Part shown: positions 59,801 to 64,000 of the stretch, piece by piece
Layout: every line of letters starts with the position of its first letter
Numbering within the stretch: position 1 is the stretch's first letter
NCBI GenBank assembly: GCA_016165875.1
Contig: JABBOT010000012.1
Coordinates: 8,525,534-8,589,533 of the forward strand
DNA: 64,000 nt
Reading direction: 5' to 3'
Source: Acanthopleura granulata
Lineage: Eukaryota > Mollusca > Polyplacophora > Chitonida > Chitonidae
Made by a program: the position numbers and the translations under genes
The notes under the pieces: model-generated
Told to the model about the DNA's origin: nothing
Seen by the model: the letters and a program-made list of their open reading frames with translations, nothing else
Databases searched by the model: none

Positions 59801-60125
59801 TTTATTTTCCAACAGGACCTGAATTTTCACATAGGTCCTTTGATGCTCAAACAGGTCTGTAGACTTCTTCCAGTCAATGGAAGAATCTGTAACAGTCAGT
59901 CAAAAGGCATCAACAAACCTCAATGCAAACCTCTCTCATTCCATTGCGCGCATAATTGTGTTGTGGTAAAGGCTGGGAAGCGAAGCTATGTAGATGAATT
60001 CTACATCACGGGAAATAATGTGGTATTATAATGCGTTGCCTTGTGACCGAGTTTGTAACTGAACCAACCGGATCATCTGTATGTACCAAGGATTAGCCCA
60101 TGTTTCTTTCATAAAGTATGGTTCT
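56850..60125 (-). repeat. Segmental duplication block W' (inverted copy of W)
   Basis: Reverse complement of 28,425-34,170 with the anchors listed for W. It is about 2.4 kb shorter because it lacks R3, the truncated SINE and the roughly 1-kb insert present in W. The frame starting at 56,958 is also open at the corresponding place in W (33,759, minus) for about 50 codons. Changes fall mostly at non-synonymous positions, so no selection on a protein is evident. Confidence 0.9.
57622..57745 (-). mobile_element. SINE family 1, shared insertion with W
   Basis: The inverted SINE body ('ttcacttatacgacggcggc', 'cagcattatggtgggaga', 'cacgaccatccgcag') is at the position matching 31,348-31,477 and in the opposite orientation. 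Its presence in both arms dates it before the W duplication. Confidence 0.88.
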
Positions 60126-60175
60126 TGTTCATGCAAATAGTTGCATTTCTGCATTTCGCGGTATTTAAAGGTATG

Positions 60176-60250
60176 AGAATGAATGAATGATTATGGCTTA
60201 ACGCCACATCGGCAGTATTTCAGCCATATTGTGACGTAACAGCATGGGAT
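60176..60250 (-). mobile_element. LINE-tail fragment
   Basis: The best preserved short tail: (GAAT)n, 'gattatggcttaacgccaca', 'tcggcagtatttcagccata', 'ttgtgacg'. No LINE body follows on the plus side. Confidence 0.8.
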
Positions 60251-60469
60251 ATATGCCGTGTCTGTTTTATGAGGTATAGTGTTTCAGTTGGCTAAAATCT
60301 GTCGACATTCAACGGGAAAGCCCTACTGTAAGGATCACTGAGACAACAACCAAACCAACGTTAGACCCTCAGTAAAATAATAAAAAAGAAAAACACTGGC
60401 ATCTAAGCTGGGCTTGTTGGAGGTTTGATAATGTCAGAAAAGGAAAAGGACAAAATGCATTAAAATTCG

Positions 60470-61290
60470 TTTCAAATGCAGTTGTAAGGGTACCAGTATC
60501 AAGGAGGAAAAATAAAAAACAAATGGCTTGTCCAACTCTCAGACAGCGATAAACCTTACACAAGATCAAACAAAGAAACACGAAGACGCTTGAATAAGTT
60601 CAATACATATATTTGAAAAAATAGATAAATAGCATAACTGATATAATATACCAAACGTTAGAGATAATTACAAACTATATAGTTTCTTATTGGTGATGGC
60701 GTCCAGATATTTCGGCTTCCAGAAGCAAGTCAGTCCATAGATATAGAATATTTGTGCGTATATAAAGAATCCACAGTTCTTTGGAATTCTCTACTGGAAG
60801 GATGACAGTCCTGGAGTGACGAACAGCAGAGGGCACGGTACACCGCCTATGGTATATGCCCAACTAAGGTGCAATGGATTGACAATTGCGTCCGTGATGC
60901 CGACCTGGCGATGTGTGTTTCACTCCTGGGAAATATACAGACAGTCACTTTCAGAGTAAACCGGGGTGAAATGTACGTAATCGCGCAAAGAGACAATGAG
61001 CGATACATGCTCAAAAATAACGTCTCAAACAAAATAGCGAGTGGCGAAACTCAAAGTGCTACGTACAGGAAAATGGAGTACAAATTGACGCATGCCGAAT
61101 GGTACGAAAGCCGATATCTCCAAATCCCACAAAATCCTTCTATGTGAACAGAGTAAATATGACTGCTCTCAAATGAACTTGAGTAAAAGACTACGTTCAT
61201 GTGGACATGGGTAATAGGTCTGCTCTCAAGTGGATATAAGTAAAATGACTGCTTTCAGGTGGACATGAGTCAGAAGTGTAGGTCATGTAC
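60470..61290 (-). repeat. Dispersed repeat R4 (copy 3, inverted)
   Basis: Reverse complement of 7,955-8,690 over its full length. A plus-strand frame at 60,869-61,147 overlaps the one conserved in copy 2. An indel shifts the frame in copy 2, and the substitution pattern looks neutral. The R4 end contains the 29-base tandem repeat listed next. Confidence 0.85.
61143..61275 (+). repeat. Tandem repeat, 28-29-base period, about 4.5 units
   Basis: Units of the form CTGCTCTCAAGTGGACATGA followed by GTAAAA-GA, with starts at 61,163, 61,191, 61,220 and 61,249. It forms the outer end of R4, which in the 8-kb copy has only about one and a half units. Confidence 0.85.
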
Positions 61291-63000
61291 TAACCCGGTT
61301 ACCACAAAAACAAAATAAAGAAAAATAGAATGCATTATTTTTAAGACAGGGTTCGTGCCACAGTTGATGAGCAGTTATAAGCAGCATTACGTCCCTTAAG
61401 TCCCATTTAGCCAGTGAAAAGATGGCCATTTTACAGGAGTTCCATGTTACTCATTCTTTGATTAAGCAACTCGGTCTAGGAAGATTTTGGTAAACTTTCA
61501 GAGACAATGCAGAAACCCCTGCGTGCACGAATGAAAGTATCTACCGACCTTAGCTCTATGGAGCTCTTTATATGATAGCGTAGCTGCCGTCGCTGTACAG
61601 TACTGGCATTAGTAAGCTAGGCTCTTTATTGTCTGATACAGTGAACTCGACGAAAAATCAAACCGAAATAAAACATCGCCTAATAAGAACTGATAACCTC
61701 AAGCCAAGAATATTTATGTTATTTTCCATGCACACACATTTTGTACTCCATTACCTTTTGGAATTATTTCTTGACATTTCAGGTTTTTGTATATTAAATC
61801 TGATACAGAATCTAGTGTGTATGACAACAGAAGTTTTAGGTCAATTCAGTGTGACGAAATTTTGACAACTGTATGCTTCGGCACACCTTTCAGCTACATG
61901 GAAGTAAGATGGTACCTGAAAAGTCTATATAGTTCTGACAGTGAGAATCAAATATCAAAATTCATATCTGATCGTCTAAAGACCCATGTACACGAAGAGA
62001 GAGTATATAAAAGCATACAGAATATCAGATTTTGGGTTCATTTTGATCTTCCTGTTAACACCCACAGTCACATTCACAGCTCCCTCATCCGGTCACTCCC
62101 GTCCTGCTGATGGCCCCACGTGACCCATCCCATCCCACGCTTCTGAATGCTCCCCGCTGTCACCGCCTGTTGTAACGGGTTCGCTAAAGATTAGATGAAA
62201 ACGAAATCTAATATATGAATGTTGCATTGCGAGCATTATCCATCTTGTGAGCAGGTACTTTTTCTAAAGAGAAAAAGCCACGCTCTCTCAATACCTGCAT
62301 GAAGTCTGCAAGCAAAAAACTAATGAGCAATGAGCAGTATTAAACGCGCGATTTACACTTGGTATCTAATTCATATTCAGCGCCATATCTTTTTCAGAAA
62401 ATTCTGAGTGTTCATTGACGAACGACTTAAATACTTAAATAATGTTTAAAGTTTTTTTCAACAGTGAAACAGCACTTTTTCGTTTACTTTATGATGGCGT
62501 TGATATATCACTTCTCGTCCGTTTGGAGCGCATCTATCTCGTAATGGACAAGGCCATCTTCCTATAGAACTGTACAAATGTCGAGTCACCAAAGAGTTTA
62601 TCTGTGAGTTAAGATCAACGGCATTGTGCAGAAATACACGTTTCTGCTCAGTAATATCGGAAGCAACCACAAAGATCACTTAAGACGTAACACCTTAACG
62701 AAGTAAATTTATCAATTTAACTATATAATGCAGATATTTGATATGTACATCAAATTGTTGCCACTGGCGTAATTGTATAAGATGACTGAAAATGTCTTTT
62801 TGATCTACGGCAAAAAACCAAAAACTATTGTCTGTCAGCCATCGCCATCACTCCCATACCGCACTGTATACGTCGCATGATTAATGCCTGTTCTGTTTTT
62901 GTCGAACAGAGACGCTTCGCGGTCTTCTAGTATTTTCGCCAAGAAACAGGATAAAATTCAGTATCACACTCTTGGGGCATGGATAACTTATATTGTCTTG
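61291..63000. other. No supported gene
   Basis: No recognised gene or repeat. A less AT-rich patch lies at 62,050-62,170. Two overlapping frames at 61,629-62,110 have no family signature. Confidence 0.5.
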
Positions 63001-63732
63001 TTCCGAATGTCATGCCTACATCCAACAAGGCCTTGTATTCGAATCCAGCTCTCCGTGTTTTGGCTAAGGCTTTAAATCTTGAAGTTTCAAGGAAATCTGG
63101 TAAGGAGAACTGCTTTACTCCGGGCGGGCACACTGGTTCCCCCCTGTCACAGAAATTTGCCACAAAGAGGGAATAGAGGAGTTTCAAGTTCGAACTCTAC
63201 TGTCGTAGAAGGTAAAAAGAATTCAACTGAATTCATGTGATTTGTCAAAATGTCAGGCAATTTTTTTTATATTAATTTACCGATCACCTGTCTTACCGTG
63301 TTAGGGAGGTACAGAAGACCTCTCTTTCAACCAGGAGCTTCTTAAATTAAAAAACTTCAATTTCCTCAATTTTTCCGACCCTACGTCTAGAATAAATGAC
63401 TTTTTGGAAAATTTTCCTCGGCAACTATTTCTGATTATATTTACTATAACATGGGCGTCTAATATGTTTGACAGGTCACATGATTCAGTAGGGCTTTTCT
63501 TACCTTTTGCGATAAAGGAATTTGAAACTCCCCTATTGAAAAGCTCTGAAGAACAACGTTCCAAATGGCAGATGGAATCCACTCAGAGTGAAGCCAAATT
63601 ATTGTTATGAACTTGGTGTATGACATCTACTTTTGCTCCAAATCTGAGCAACTGTATTCATCACCACTGAGTATAGGACCCGCTTGGCCTCAATCAGGAA
63701 AATGTTACGTCAGCCAATGACAGATTTGGAAT
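63000..63732 (-). repeat. Segmental duplication fragment X5 (inverted)
   Basis: Its complement matches X3 37,905-38,100 and X4 50,826-51,310: 'ctgacgtaacattttc', 'gggtcctata', 'ttgctcagatttggagca' and then SINE family 2. About 250 bases at 63.3-63.55 are extra. Order and orientation (W' then inverted X) mirror X2 then W, as expected if a larger X-W segment was inverted-duplicated. Confidence 0.75.
63025..63175 (+). mobile_element. SINE family 2 in X5
   Basis: 'tattcgaatccagctctcc' is a B-box-like motif, followed by 'ggctaaggcttt', 'gaagtttcaag' and 'tttactccgggcgggcac'. It corresponds to the X4 copy in the opposite orientation. Confidence 0.6.
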
Positions 63733-63805
63733 GAATAAATGAGTGATTATAGTATACCTGCGCTTGGGCAGTATCTCAGCCATATCTCAGCCAGACTTTG
63801 TTCAA
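63732..63805 (-). mobile_element. LINE-tail fragment, slightly longer than the core
   Basis: 'gaatgaataaatgagtgatt', 'gcagtatctcagccatat' and, beyond the core, 'ttgttcaaaccaggaaccgg', which matches 'atgttcaaagcaggaagccg' in the LINE (38,642). This is a 5'-truncated LINE copy. Confidence 0.7.
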
Positions 63806-64000
63806 ACCAGGAACCGGAAGATGGTTATCGAGACAAAGGGAAATAAAACCAGTTAAAGTATATTTTATGTAAAACTATATCTTATAATATAGCTCAATGG
63901 ATTTCAAGAAAATGAATGAAAGCATCGCCAGCCACGCTGTCAAACAAATCAAATACAGGCGACTGTGTTGAACTTGTACTGGACATGGGCAAAGTCCACA

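Noticed and set aside
60869..61147. Plus-strand frame conserved as protein between R4 copies (also 8,150-8,353, minus)
   Set aside because: In about 45 codons compared by hand, changes at non-synonymous positions outnumber synonymous ones roughly as expected with no selection, and an indel breaks the frame in the other copy.
1..64000. CRISPR arrays, operons, riboswitches, rRNA genes or prophage
   Set aside because: The tandem repeats here are contiguous minisatellites without spacers, and all recognisable content is eukaryotic retroelement or transposon sequence.

Overview
The window is nuclear DNA from an animal, most likely a mollusc and probably a bivalve. It is AT-rich and gene-poor, with no operons or ribosome binding sites. 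It carries two repeat types I associate with mollusc genomes: a tRNA-headed SINE whose 3' end reads as a 'tttgattggtgttttacgccg' type tail when inverted, and a LINE 3' tail ending in (CATT)n. The taxon call comes from memory of repeat families, not from a search. I found no host protein gene, rRNA or tRNA gene that I can defend. The open frames longer than 100 codons are about as frequent as expected by chance in AT-rich DNA. The only recognisable protein coding is a decayed non-LTR retrotransposon.

Layout. 1-16.6 kb is mostly unannotatable single-copy-looking sequence with scattered decayed SINEs and a dispersed repeat (R4). From 16.6 kb the window becomes a mosaic of old duplications. A composite unit X-Y-Z recurs in the same orientation: X1 16.66-18.54, Y1 18.54-21.02, Z1 21.02-22.32, X2 22.40-24.05; then X3 35.94-38.59, Y2 43.89-47.19, Z2 47.48-49.02, X4 49.69-51.33, Y3 51.60-55.79. 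A different segment, W (28.43-34.17), recurs inverted as W' (56.85-60.13), followed by an inverted piece of X (63.00-63.73). Between X2 and W lies a 2.1-kb fold-back (giant imperfect palindrome) element at 24,356-26,494.

Mobile elements. A near full-length 5.3-kb LINE (38,587-43,891, minus strand; ORF1 with three CCHC knuckles, then endonuclease, reverse transcriptase and RNase H) split the X3/Y2 junction. It has a 15-bp target-site duplication, and the unoccupied site is still visible in the paralogous copy near 18.6 kb. A 487-bp MITE with about 76-bp inverted ends and TTAA target duplication sits in Y2 and is absent from Y1. About a dozen copies of the tRNA-derived SINE are present. Several occupy only one member of a duplicate pair, and one is shared by W and W', so the window carries a relative insertion timetable. 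Short copies of the LINE's 3' tail are scattered throughout, and one has become a clean 36-bp-period minisatellite (51,382-51,597).

Coordinates of diverged repeats were set by eye and are good to perhaps 20-50 bases, except where a target-site duplication or terminal repeat fixes them.
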